From contig NC_132970.1 in assembly GCF_047496725.1 (NCBI RefSeq), positions 218,501 through 282,500 on the forward strand: DNA of 64,000 nucleotides, written 5' to 3'. The DNA comes from Anoplolepis gracilipes (taxonomy: Eukaryota; Arthropoda; Insecta; Hymenoptera; Formicidae). How positions within the stretch are numbered: the first letter of the stretch is position 1; every line of letters starts with the position of its first letter. The notes below the pieces were generated by a model, which made no database searches, had not been told where the DNA came from, and saw only the letters and a list, made by a program, of their open reading frames with translations. The translations under genes and the position numbers were made by a program. Positions 10,892 through 23,678 of this stretch are shown in pieces.

Positions 10892-11022
10892 TTGACAATA
10901 GATAGTAATAATCGCTATAATAACATTGCGAATTATTTAAATATTTTTTACGGTTTGATAATTGTTTGTTTCGCGTAACCAATAAGTCAGTGGTGTATCT
11001 TGTTGCCATTTAAATTGTTACT
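10892..11022. repeat. Repeat D, intact-order copy
   Basis: Direct counterpart of 9,243-9,341 followed by the part that is inverted at 9,370-9,424. No terminal features were identified. Confidence 0.7.
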
Positions 11023-13625
11023 TAAGCAAACAGCTCGATGACACGCAAAGATTAGATCCAACGAGTAGCTTCATAGCATTTCGCGTTTATTGCATGCCCA
11101 TTATATTAATGGATTGTATGAGCGAGACACAATATTGCACTTGCTACTATTAATATGATTAAAATGACCTCAATTGGGACATGCACATTATCAGGGCCAA
11201 TAAATTGATGTCGCAACTTCGATAATTCTGCTAAACACAATATCAATTAATTGACGATTCAAGCTTAACGCGATATATTTTATTGAATTGAATATCAAAC
11301 CGTATATTTATTTTTGATTAAACCAGATTGGAAAATTATAAGCTTAACAATTTTTTAACGGAATATATTGCGATGCATTCTATATAATTATTCTTGGTGC
11401 AGAATATATTCTATATATTCTAGAATCTAATATTAAATTTATATTTTATATATTCTGCATGAAAAGAAAGAAAAAAATATTTTAATAATTTGAACAATTA
11501 TAAAGATTATTTTTACAACTAAACTATTACAAAATCATCAATATTGTATTATGCAATAAATTCCTAGTTTTCCTTCTGATAATATTAATGTTTAAAAAAT
11601 ATATTTTTATTATTTTGTTACAATAATTAATTACTCTGACAATTATGTATTTTATTTCTTTCTCAACAATAGTTCTCAATAATATTTATAACAATAAAAT
11701 AAAATAAATTTCTTATTCCTCTAAATTTGTAAATATATATAGTATAATAATTTTAATAGTTTGATAATAGCTACGTCTTGTAATATTGGTTTCCAATTGC
11801 ACTTATAAAATTTTATCTTTTTGGTTAGTTTGAAATAAAATTTTGGAAGTTTGTTTCTCTGTATTGATCTCGCATTTGAGATTGAATGATTATATTAGGG
11901 AGAGCGATACGCAAAAGATTTGCTCATACATTATGTAAAATAAAATTTTCAGATACTTTAATGATATGATAAATATTTTTGTTAGTATATATGTATAACT
12001 ATATCATTATGTATGTACTATCATTAAATTTTGGATAATAAAAGTTAAAGTGTCCATTAATCAAATAAATATACATATATGTAATTAGGACAATATGTCC
12101 AACTTACATCTTTATATGATTGGCTTAAAAGAGTTATTTTTTACAATTAAAAGAAAGATGGACTTTACGTGTGTTTTAAATCGTGATGAAACTGCGATGA
12201 AAATGGAATATCCTGTACGTGTGAGTAATTTTTAGCTTTTGATTTCGTAACTTTATCCAATAGTGAAAAGGAAGAGAAGGAGAAAAAGTTTTGGCTGGTG
12301 TTTACCGAAATCGTGATTTCGAAAACCGATAAGATTTCACGGACGAGAGAGATTCGCGTGGGACTTGAAAGGTTGAAAGGTATAAAAGGCGGAAAGTTTC
12401 ACGTTTTACGTGATCACGATTCCTTGACGAATGCGATTAGCTGGAAACGATACGCAATCTCTCACCGGGCTACACTGTTGAAATGTCCACTTCGAGTGTA
12501 AGCTAACTACGTTAACCGTTTAAGTCCATTATGGTAAAAATTCTCCCGACGATCCTGCGACGATAGGTCCCATAGTTCGAACATACGCGAATGTAACACG
12601 TTTTGCCGAGGCATAAACTTGAACAACTTTAATCATTCGTTAAAATTTGCTTTTTTATCTTTATTACACGTAAATATAACAGGATATTTTTCTGCTTTGT
12701 ATTCTAAAATTGTAATTTGTCAGTCAGCTCAGCGTTCCGTACGTAAAATATTTTAATTAGTTGTATAATGACATGCAGTTTGCATCTCATGTCTTTGATG
12801 TACGTCTAGTTTAAAATCTTTCTCTGGTTACGTTGTTTAAAAGCGAAGCGCGTGATACGCATTATTAATTAAGCATGCATGTAACTACTTATCACAATGA
12901 TTATACATCTTGGTTTTTCAGCTTTAATTAACTCTATCCTCGTATTAGCGTGAACCTTATCTCTGCATCTACATTACAATTAGTATCAAGATCCAGGAAA
13001 AGATACTGTGATGTAATTATATATCTTTCGGGTAATCTTATCCGATTAACTTATTAATTAAAAATGAAGGAATTGGACAAATTTGAAGGTTTGCAATTTT
13101 CGATATTCTATTTTCTTTTAATGTTAATTAAAAATGTAAAACTCCCTACATTGTTATCTTCTGATATATGTATTTCAGAACAACAATTTTTATCGAAATT
13201 TTTTATGAAAGTTTATCGGGAAAACTCGCGCCCCATTGCTTCTTCGGTTATATGTGTTGTCAGCAACGCTGGATGCTGCCAATGTCGGGGACGGGATGTG
13301 ATCTGACCGTAATTTATCGGGTCGTAAATGCAAGCATGATTGGGATTTTAGAACGCTCCGAACCTCAACGGCAATTGCGGTTTCCACTGCGAGAGACTTC
13401 GTACTCGTATACTTGAAAATTGTGTTGACTCACGGCTAAACTACTAGTCGCAGGATTTTGACCTGTCCCATGTCGGACGTCATTGGTCTCTTCAAGCCGG
13501 AGATTGCATTATTCAAAGGCTATCTCCATAATAAAATAAGATAATAATCTCAAGTAGAGTTGTTATACACTATTTTGCATTTTAATGTAATAATACTTAC
13601 ATCGTAATTGTAATGTTAATTCAGC
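11023..13625. other. Spacer with islands of mixed composition
   Basis: 11,230-12,160 is AT-rich without repeats I recognise. 12,280-12,620 and 13,190-13,520 are richer in CpG and of ordinary complexity. Open frames there (12,298-12,501; 13,064-13,416) are short, overlap on both strands and show no known similarity. No gene is called. Confidence 0.4.
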
Positions 13626-14548
13626 GAACAAAGGACGGTTGGTAAAATGTGCTGATTTTTGCTCAGAAAGTGTAACGTAAGTTACATATATTTTCTTATA
13701 GTTTTTGAGTTGCTGAATACGAAAATGCCCGTTTTATTGATCTAAGCCCGTGGGAAAAAGTGGTCAAAATTCGCCTTAAAAGGGAATAAGTCACTTTTAA
13801 TAGTAATTCAATTAGTGTCGAATTTGCAATTATTTAATTATTTATATTATAATTTAGATTTATAATTTCTTTTCCTGAACACTAAAGATACACTTTTAAT
13901 GAAACACTTTAGAAATGCTAAATCTAACATAATAAAATCGATATAATATAAAAAATAAAAAAATAAATAGACAATTTGTTCAAGAATCTTAAGTCTCATC
14001 AGATGTGTAGTTTATAAAAATAATCAAATGTTGAGTAGAGAATTTCAAAAACATAAAAAGAGATATAGAAACAGATATTTTGACTTTATATAACATTAGC
14101 GAACTCGATTAACCAAGAAACTGACAAGATTAAAATTCTGACGAATAAAACGAGACGCTATACAATATAATACGAAAAGTAATGTAATAGGGCTCCAGGC
14201 AAAGGTCTACTATAAAAAAAACTTAACGCGCCTTTAGGTGGAACCTTTATAGTAGGAGAAGTCTATTTTAAGATATTTAAAACTGTATAACGTGTACATG
14301 TTTCTGCACATACAGATCAGTAAGTTGGGTTGCTTATCTGACGATCAGCAAAGGCATGCTTTACCAACCTCGAATAATCAAAAATTAATAAAATCAGAGG
14401 ATCGATCATATAATTTTTTCTTTGTGAAAAGTGAAAAAATTACGTAATTGATACCTTAAATGCAAATCCGGTAGGGAATGAGAAAACTGAAATCGGCTTT
14501 TAACATACAGTATAATTGTAATATTTAATAATATAAATAAAATAAGAT

Positions 14549-14691
14549 AGATAACAGAATTAAAATATATAATAACACAATTAAAATATAATAAGACAGA
14601 TAAAATAGGAAATAAAATGTTTTTTGTTTAAATTTATTATATATTTCATTTCCTATTTTATCTGTGTTATTATATTTTAATTGTGTTATCT
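14549..14691. repeat. Inner palindrome of the fold-back loop
   Basis: The left half (from AGATAACA at 14,549 to about 14,621) pairs with the right half (about 14,646-14,691), sharing TATTTTATCTGTGTTATTAT-type sequence in complement. The spacer is short and AT-rich. Confidence 0.75.
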
Positions 14692-14692
14692 A

Positions 14693-14925
14693 CACGGAGA
14701 AAATTTTATATTAAAAATTACTATGGTATGTAGTAACTGTGGACTATTAAGAACATTTCAAGTTAAAATGTTGTATAAAACTGTAAAAAGTGACGTAATT
14801 TACGTAAAAATTACATTAATTACGTCAACTTTTACAGTTTTACATAGTATTTTAACTTGGAATGTTCTTAATGGTCCACAGTTACTTCATACCATAGTAA
14901 TTTTTAATGTAAAGTTTTCTACGTG
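14693..14925. mobile_element. TA-flanked palindromic MITE (CACGKAGAAAA ends)
   Basis: A 233 bp element, almost entirely one inverted repeat with arms of about 110 bp. The left end is CACGGAGAAAA and the complement of the right end is CACGTAGAAAA; TA flanks both (14,691-14,692 and 14,926-14,927). Both arms share AAAATTACTATGGTATG and GTAACTGTGGAC. This fits a Tc1/mariner-type MITE that inserted into the fold-back loop. Confidence 0.85.
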
Positions 14926-15410
14926 TATGTTATTTTATTCATATTATTAAATATTACAATTATACTGTATGTTAAAAGCCGATTTCAGTTTTCTCATTCA
15001 TTACCGGATTTGCATTTAAGGTATCGTAATCGATTCCCTGATTTTATTAATTTTCGATTATGCGAGATCGATAAAACATGCCCCTACGATTGTCAGATAG
15101 GCAACCCAACTTACTGATCTAGCATTTATAAAATGTTTCTTTAGAGTTCAGTAAAAGAAATTATAAAACTAAACTAAACTAAAAATAATTAAATAATTGC
15201 AACAAAATCTACGTGAATCAAATTAATATTAAAAATGACTTATTTCGACCATTTAAGGCGAATTTTGACCACTTTCTTACGGGCTTAGATCAATAAAACG
15301 GGATTAATAAATATTTTCGTATTCAGCGACTCAAAAACTATAAAAAAATATATGTAATTTACGTTACACTTTCTGGAAAATCAGCACATTTTACCCACCC
15401 TCTTTTGTAC

Positions 15411-15546
15411 ACCTTATTTAGTGTGTAAATTATACCAGTTAAAATCAATTCTTTCGAGAAAAGATTTATCATTGATCGAAAGCGTCAAATATATTTGTAA
15501 CGGTTAAATTTTGTGTACACGAGACTATTTTATCAATCATTATCCT

Positions 15547-15589
<43 letters not shown>

Positions 15590-16062
15590 TGTATCGATTT
15601 TTAAAACATTAAACTCGAAGCTTTTAGAGTTCAGCATCTAAATTGTAACTATGTGAAGGGAGTGACAGAGCCGAGGAAGCCCTTAGGCACGCGTGCATGC
15701 GGGTTAAGTGGTTTCTATCTCATTACTGTGACTACGGTCACCCGGTGTCGTAATAAATAGAGAGATGTTGAATACACAGACACGAAGGAAGGACCTTCGT
15801 AGGTATGTATATCTCAAAACCGTATAGTAGATTGAATTCAGCCTTGACTCAGCTGTAATGGAGGCCGGCGTAAATACACTATATAATAAGTAGTCACCAG
15901 TCTCTGGAGATGTCTCGCTTTGTACAGGTTTCTTCTCGCTTTTCTGCTACTGCTTTTAGTGTCACTGGAGCTGCTATTATATAAAGTATCCGACTTTAAG
16001 TCTTAGATACGCTTTAAATAATCGAGGAATGTCACATAAAATATCATAACTATCGAACTCTA
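15411..16062. other. Spacer with (TA)n and a mixed-composition block
   Basis: About 15,640-15,990 is of ordinary complexity with CpGs. It contains TGACTCAGC (about 15,847), which fits the AP-1 and antioxidant-response (TGACnnnGC) patterns, and a TATATAAAG word near 15,976. The evidence is too short to call a promoter. Confidence 0.35.
15553..15586. repeat. (TA)n microsatellite
   Basis: About 17 TA/AT units. Confidence 0.95.
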
Positions 16063-16070
16063 GTTATTAT

Positions 16071-16709
16071 CAGTGTTTTCTGTTATCTAGATGAAGTTAT
16101 CTAGTTATTGCTTCATCTCATGTTTGTCTAGATAATAATGGAATATATTATCTATAGCTTTATCTTCTACGTATTCTTTAATTCTATGTAATATCTATAT
16201 CTTAGATGGTAAAATGGATCATCTGCTTTAAATTATTATGATAATTCTGTAATCAAGAAAACTTAATTCTTAATAAGCACTTTTTAATATATAAATTTGG
16301 TTCTTAGATTTATTCCCAAAGACGGCTCAAAAATAAGATTCAATCATATTAAAGAATCACTAACAATAAGCCTTACTAAATGCTGAGTTTTGTTCAACAC
16401 AATTAGTGCTTCATAAAGTGAATCATTCAGTATGTAGTATACACTAACTCAGTGATGTCAGATTTAAAAAGCAGCTGCTAGTGTTTTGTATTATAATTAT
16501 ACGATTATGTTTTCATTTTTTCCTTAATTATATTTTTAAAGCAATGTTATCTTAAAATCATTTAAACAATTCAGATATGATGCTTTATAATTTTACCTAT
16601 TATCTAGATAAACTTGAAATAAATCATTTTATCTTATCTGAAATAAAATATTTTTTGTCTCATCTTATCTTTATCTAGATGACTTCAACGTTACCTACGT
16701 GAAACACTG
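16071..16709. mobile_element. hAT-like MITE, copy 1
   Basis: A 639 bp element with ends CAGTGTTTTC and, in complement, CAGTGTTTCA, followed on both sides by ATCTAGAT-type sequence. An 8 bp near-duplication flanks it: GTTATTAT (16,063-16,070) and GTTGTTAT (16,710-16,717), 7 of 8 matching. CAGNG ends plus an 8 bp duplication are typical of hAT elements. The body is collinear with 39,812-40,513. No transposase. Confidence 0.8.
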
Positions 16710-16717
16710 GTTGTTAT

Positions 16718-18692
16718 CAGGAAAATTGTGTAAATCCAAATTTTTTGTTTGTTTTCGTTTAAAAATTTTCTATATTATTTTATATTGTAATTCGGATAAA
16801 TACCGATATTAAATTGGCTTTTCCGCATTCAAATAATATTAAACCGCGACTATGAAAATGCTCATATACAGTACACGTAGCGCGGTGTGAAATACATTTC
16901 CCGAACATGTTTATGACGTATAGTTATACCACCATGTCAACGTTTATTACTTAAATTCATGTTTACGCGGCGATTGTAGTCACTATGTTAAATTTTCATG
17001 GCCAGATATTAAAAAGGTTCTTAATGTCATCATCAAAGGAGTTATATGATGTTTTACATATCTATATGAGACGGTTTGATGTAAATATCCCGTCGTAAAT
17101 TAGGACGTCGCTCGTCGGCTCTTTGGAAAATATCTCGATCCCCAGGATATTATATTGGGTATCTACCGTTCAAAAGAACATCTCTTTTCGACGGGTCGCA
17201 AAATATTTGCGCGACATCAATCTGATGTACGAAAAAGACGCAACGAATGAATCTTCTGGAAGAGGAGACGCAAGTAAATTATTGGATTTTAGATAAATTT
17301 ACTTTAAAATAGGTAAACTTTAGGAGGGCTCAACTGATTAAAAACTCGTAATCGTGACGTAAAGAATTTTATTTCCAAATTGTTTTTGTCTAAAAATTTT
17401 AGATTAATATCACAATCAATAAATGCATTTTTAAAGAATATTTCCTGATGTGATTTAAACTTAGCTTGTTTATGTAAATTTAATTTTGTTTATGTAATAT
17501 AATTATGGGCGATGAATAATTTCAGTCAATTATTGAAATATCATCGGGTAATTCATACATATTGCATATTTTCCACATTATTCTAATTTATATTCTTTTT
17601 CAATCTTATTCGTTTCTCTTGAAAGTAGTTTATTGAATGTTTGAAGAGAATTTTTAATTTATCACATTAATTAGGATATATATGTATAAAATAAGAACCT
17701 CAACATTTTTTTTAAATAAAACGAAAAACGATGAAGAATTTTAAATGGCAGTCGTCAATAGATCAATATAAAATTTTGTTTGGATTGTACAACGTTGATA
17801 TACGTTTCGTGTAATAAAAAATTATTGCCGCGAGTGATAAATTTGAGCAATTATTCGCTTCGGTAAATGTTAAACTAACGCATAACTTGTCTGTTTTCAG
17901 ATCGATGTAAATACGAATAAACGGTGCTTTGTGTGAAGGTTGTAAACCTTTTATAGTCCATTACTGTCTTCGATATAAGCATCTAGTTGAAGGCTTAACT
18001 GTAACTGTTTAAGGCGGACACAGTTCCTTTCTTTCGATTGGAGAATTCACAAGTCTTATATCTGTGTCTCTTAAAAAGAATTAATAGATATTACGATAAA
18101 TGTTACATAAAACTTATACATTAAAAATTAATTAAAATAACAGTTGAAAAGCGCGAGTGTAGAATTATAAATTTTTCAATTTTTTAAATGTTTGTTAAAA
18201 CAGATTCTCGTAGAAAAGTTTACTATTCGATATTGATTGTTTTGTTTGCAAGAAATTTTATTTTTTCTTTATTAATTGTTAGGTAAACTATTATTATTTT
18301 TACATCTTTTTAATAACAGACGTTATACATGTATGTACAACCAATAAGATTCTACGCAACGTTTTAATGATTGATCGATTGATTGTATTCTTCTGATTTC
18401 TATTATTAACGAGCAAAGTTATGGATTATACAACTACATTATCATTAAGAGTGCTATATTAATCATTGTCAAATATGATCGAAAAACATTTATTTCTTCT
18501 ATAACAGATAGTCTGCGATCCATTAATGTTGTTATCTATAAGAGAACAAATCGGCGTAATTTATAGATATTTTTAATGCGTTTTGAGTGCGTGTATGTGG
18601 GGTATGCTATTTAGTGAATATTCAGTTGTGAAGAGTCACGAATTTCAGGGGTACAACCCATCATGCTGTTCTTCAAATGCTTTACTTCTGTA
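16718..18692. other. Spacer
   Basis: AT-rich to mixed sequence. No gene and no repeat shared with the rest of the window was recognised. Confidence 0.4.
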
Positions 18693-18693
18693 A

Positions 18694-18734
<41 letters not shown>
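18693..18734. repeat. (TA)n microsatellite
   Basis: About 20 TA units. Confidence 0.95.
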
Positions 18735-18737
<3 letters not shown>

Positions 18738-21700
18738 ACAATATCATGTGCGAATGAAGTACCGAGAACGTAGCAATTATGTTGCATACTTCTTTATTGC
18801 ACATAATTTATGAAAAATAAATCTTTTTTAAAAAAATAAACACATTTGTCAAACGCACAATCGCACTGATTTTATCAAAATACTTAGAGTTAGATTTAGT
18901 GCACAAATGTATTGATTGCCCTATATTTTAATCGTAATAACGTCTTCGCATTAACTGAACAACTCTCTAACGACTTTTTCTCTTTAGCAAAAATATAGCA
19001 AGTTATATCATGCCTTAAATCCTCTTTAGTCGCCATTGTCGTTACTTTTATCTCACAATCAGAAAAGTTAAGATTTTAACAACGTTATGTTAACGTTATT
19101 CGTTTTCGTGCTAATATTCACCCCCAACGAATTACTAATTGTAGGATGAATTGAAACGATGCAGATCTCTAATTAATTTCGTAGAAATGATAGAAACTTA
19201 GCTTATCACAGTTCGCCAAGACTGAACCGAGCTGATGCCATTTAATTAGAGATTCGCGATGTGGAATGCCCCTATCGTGTTTGCGTCAGTTGCGTCAAAT
19301 GCTTACTTGTATTCATGAGGATATTGAGAATGCACAAACATAGTGTACTAAACTTGTTCTGTTTACAAATTGCTTCCTACTTCGTCGCAAAAGTATTTTA
19401 CAATAATGTGGAAAATTCAATATGGCTAAATTATAGCGAGGAAATATTTTTTATAACGAATCTGAAAATATATACCATATATTGAGATGCTAATATTTTT
19501 AGCAGACAATTAGAGAAGATAAAGAGAAAAGCTTCTGCGAATATCTTGTAAGCTTTATACAGCTTTATGAAGATAAATAATAAATTTTATATTTTTAAGA
19601 TAAAATATTTTAAGTGAATTTTACTTTGATAAAAAATTTAATCCAAATTTTTAAATTTTTTCATATTTTTCTATATAAATAGAAAGAAAAAGATAATGCC
19701 ATTTGAAAGATTATGTTAAATTATGTTCTGTCGTGCAATTTGATTAAATATTTTCTCTTTAAATTATTAAAGTCATTTTGGAAAAAGATCCTAATTTGTC
19801 AAAGTATCTGGCAATATAATATCATCTGCTTATTTTGAGACATAAAATTGTCATATAATATTTATTTAATTATTTATTTATTCAAATATTCAAACGGGGA
19901 GGATTTTAATATAAAGAGATAAAGATTAGAATACAAAATTATATGGACGATATTGCAAAATATATATTATAATTGGTAATACATTTCTAATAAATTTTTA
20001 AATAAATGATAAATTACAATGTAACCAAAGTCATCAATACTTATATTAAAAAATCCGCAAGGATCACTTAAAAGTATTTGGTTGCATATGAAAGAAATCA
20101 AGTCCGTCAGAAAATTCATTCGCGCGCTGATATAATTATTGTAAAGACTTAATGTACATGAAGAGTGCGATGTAACTTTTCATAAAATATTTATACAATT
20201 ATATTATATTTTTATCTTGGGAGAAAAGTTTTAATGGGAGATTATTTTATTAATAATGCTTTGAAAAAAAATCTCTTTTTTCCTAACTAAAATTTCGATC
20301 TAAATGCAGGGTGGTAGTTTTTCTGTGTTTTACAATTTTGCACAAATATATCGCAGACGTGTTCGAGTTAACCTTTTTGTGTTGATGAGAGAAAGAGAGA
20401 GGAGAGATGTGCTGGAAAATTGTACGGAGAAAATGTTTTTTTAGGTTGCGCCAAGAAATTAATCAAGGGACGAAATTACTTTCGCTGGCGAGGGTTCCGA
20501 CATTCCATTTCGCGCGCGAGCATGAAGCATTAGCGTCTGACACACGATAGTGCTATACTACTTGGATCGCTACTAACAGCTGATTCACGTTGCGTCTCAG
20601 AATAAATTAGCTTCGGATTCAAGATTGGATAGCATCATACATATCTGGTTTTTAATATAAATTTTTTGCCTATAAGAAACGATATCAAAATAAATTAAAT
20701 ATCATTCTCTTTCTAAAGAGCTAAAATTTATTACTCGTACGTGTAGAGGTAGATTACATCCGGAAATTAAATTTGGAAAAAATATTTTAGAATTTTAGAT
20801 TAGCAATATTTTTCACATTTTTATTGTCATTGAACAGTATATAATATTCTTCACGAATCAATGATCAAAATTGAAACGTAAATCACGAATATACTAATCG
20901 TATATTATTGGAACTAAAGTTTTCTCTTTATATTTCCCTTTATATTTTTAACAACGCATATGTTATATTACGAAAATAGGATACTTTATTCGTAATTTAT
21001 TTGTCAGTATAGTCGATGTTCGATTTTCGCATGTTGCGCAAGAGGAATAATTTACGACGTTACTCCGGTAATAAAATTGCTGACACTATAGGAACAGCCC
21101 TCAATGTGGCTACCGCGAGCACTGACAAGAAAGTGAATTCGTGTCGTGATCTGCCGGTTGTATCTCTTATTTCCGAGAGCATCGAGATACGTGCGCGACC
21201 AGATAAGAGTCTATGTCACGTCAGACAGGTTTTCAGAAAAGAAAAAGAAGCTTTGGAACATTGAAAATCCCTGGTGACTTCGATGAATCAATAGATCTTT
21301 GTTCCGTACGAGTACATTTTACAATCATTCAATATCGTCGAGTTGATAATACGAGTATGTTGCAATTTATTGAAAACTTGATGTGAAAATGCTATGCAAA
21401 TTTCCAACAAAACAAAACGCTTTTTCACTACTCACAAAACCGATACGACGTGCAGGAAATGCACTCGCTTTTGTAAAGAATATCCGTCTTAGTTTTACTG
21501 AGAGAAGAAACGCGCGAAAGTGACACTATGTATATAGTTTGCAGAGTATGAAAAGAACGGAAGCTGAAGCGTTCTCTTTTGTCCAAATCTGAGTGCACGT
21601 AGCATAACTTTGAGTCCTTCCAGTACAAAAAAAGGAAAATATTTTACATAAAGTACCATTATGCAAAATCAAAGGATACTAAACAGGCTCCAAAGCAAAA

Positions 21701-21859
21701 CCTCCACTTTTGAAATATTCTGTATATCTCTATAACTAACATAAGTCTTAATTAAATTAACATTTTATTAAAGTAAACTTCAAAATGACTGAAATTCAAA
21801 AATATAGGTAGTTGTGTAAGCTTTTAGCTCCACAAAGTTTAATTTATATGAAAAGTTTT
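18735..21859. other. Spacer, no gene supported
   Basis: Mostly AT-rich. An 82-codon plus-strand open frame (21,016-21,264) has a fairly even residue mix but no recognisable domain, splice context or second exon, so it is not called. 20,440-20,640 is a small CpG-containing block. Confidence 0.4.
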
Positions 21860-21945
21860 TTTTCAGTCGCTTATGACTCGAAATATATTGATGTTTGAAC
21901 ATTTCCACTGAGGAAAAATCGTCTCCGTTTGAGATGAGGCGGAGA
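21860..21945. mobile_element. Degenerate arm of family B MITE
   Basis: The segment CTGAGGAAAAATCGTCTCC and its flanks match the complement of the left arm of the element at 61,067 (TATTGATG...CTGAGGAACAATCGTCTCC). Only one arm is recognisable. Confidence 0.5.
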
Positions 21946-23646
21946 GAATAAACGGGAAAAATAAACTTGTAATTACTGCGCGCTGAGCGACAAGGCTCGC
22001 GCGAATCACGAGCACGGGCCTGTCGTCACCGCAGGCTTATCATTCGACCCTCTGACATCCCTGACGCTCAATCGTGGTCACTCAGCGGTCGCAGGAGGTG
22101 ATCCGTGATAACAAACAAGCTAGTGCAAACCGATAACAAAATCGGCGAACAAATTTAGATTTAATTCACGAAATTAATAACAATTTAAGCCGTTTGCCGA
22201 TCCTGACAATAAATTTGGTCAAAGACGAACCTGGAATTATTGTAAATAGCTCTACATAGTTGTGATTGTCTTTTTAATTAAATTTTGTCTCTTTTATTAG
22301 ATTTTTGTGTCGTTCGAAAATTGTAAGACAATTCTTTCAGCTATAGCCCTCTCGCGCTCTCTCTCTCTCTTCTCATTTTCTTTACTCGCTTGCACATTTG
22401 TTATCTTCAAATTGAAAAATTCAATTTTAAAAGAAAATTCAGAAGTTTTAGAACATCCTGTATATTAAACACAATTATATTGCGCGAATAAAATATAAAT
22501 TAATATTATACCAATCAAACAATTTCGACATTTATTCCGCAGTGTCAATATATTGCACTGTGTATAATTAATGTTATTGGCCAATTTTATTAAGTTTAGT
22601 TTATATAAAGCCGAATTTATTCGACTACCTCGTTGTTTGATTTTTTATTTTCTTGTTTGTCGGGAGATAGTTATTTTGTAATTGTAAATAAAATTACTAT
22701 TATCATTTAATTATCAAAAAATAGATAGAATAGTAGAGATCATAAATTGATGTCGCTTTATTTAAGTGTTTCTAAAGTGCATTCTAAAATGTTGCGATTA
22801 ATGTTAGCGTAGCTGTAATTTTTACAAATTGCTACGATAATTCGGACGGAAAATATGAAGAGAGGTGCAAATATTCTAGAAAAACGAAAAGGCAAAAGTT
22901 TAATTAACTCTTTTTTATGTTTACGATGTAATTACGTAAGAAACTTTGTACATTCTATTTCTTTGACTATCTGTACTTAAATTTATCGTAAGAAAGCAGA
23001 TTTAGTTGTCCTCGCCCTATATATGTGCATACATATATCTCATATTTTTGTAAAAGAATCCTTAGAACTTTAACCAATTTCAAGTATTGCAATTATATAA
23101 ATGCTTTAAGAAGAAAGTAGCAACTAAAGTCGTTAAAAAAAGTTAAAATTTTATATTATTCTTTTTAACGAAAGTAATTCAAAATTCTTATTTCTGCCTT
23201 CGAACTTGATTTGCAAACAGAATAAATGATAATAACGCGATAAAATATGCGAAAACTAATATTATTAATTTTTATATATAATTATCAATTAAATAAAAAC
23301 AAATAAAAGAGAGAGAGAGACAGTTGAGATATAATATTTGTCCTTTAAATATTTACGATCTATATTTTACGCCTTTGAGAGTCATTAAAATCTTCTGAAA
23401 ATATTCTTTTGAGTTAGCACACTACCTCTGACTCCATAATTACGCGCATCACAGCTCAGAAATAAAAAGCTCGCGTCGAGCAGGGAATGAAACGGAGAGT
23501 TTCATGAGCCAAGGTAGCGACTTTCTACGAGCATAAATGCAAGCATTATGTACAGACAGACTTGATCGTAAATTGCCAGTGTTATTTATGAGCGCGTATT
23601 CTTGACCGTAAAATAATTTTAGATAATAGCACTACCAGATCTCTGA
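21946..23646. other. Spacer with a GC-richer island at 21,960-22,140
   Basis: About 21,960-22,140 is clearly richer in CpG and of high complexity, containing TGAGCGACAAGGCTCGCGCG and GGTCACTCAGCGGTC. It could be a regulatory island. The rest is AT-rich, with no gene or shared repeat. Confidence 0.4.
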
Positions 23647-23678
23647 CTGTGTGTATGTGTGTGTGTGTGTGTGTGTGT
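23647..23678. repeat. (GT)n microsatellite
   Basis: GT run with one TA interruption near its start. Confidence 0.95.

Larger units (their letters stand above)
13626..15410. mobile_element. Nested fold-back element, 1.8 kb
   Basis: The outer arms begin GAACAAAGGACGGTTGG on the left and, in complement, GTACAAAAGAGGGTGGG on the right, then share GTAAAATGTGCTGATTTT and AGAAAGTGTAACGT. The right arm runs without a break from about 14,930 to 15,410. The left arm is split: 13,626-13,920 and 14,313-14,545 match it, with about 390 bp (13,923-14,312) that has no counterpart on the right. The loop carries a second palindrome and a complete MITE. No coding capacity and no clear flanking duplication were seen. 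Confidence 0.85.

Noticed and set aside
12304..12321. Short CGAAATC/GATTTCG hairpin
   Set aside because: A 7 bp stem is common by chance and nothing around it supports a function.
21016..21264. 82-codon open frame as a gene
   Set aside because: No splice context, domain or neighbouring exon; length is within chance for a less AT-rich block.
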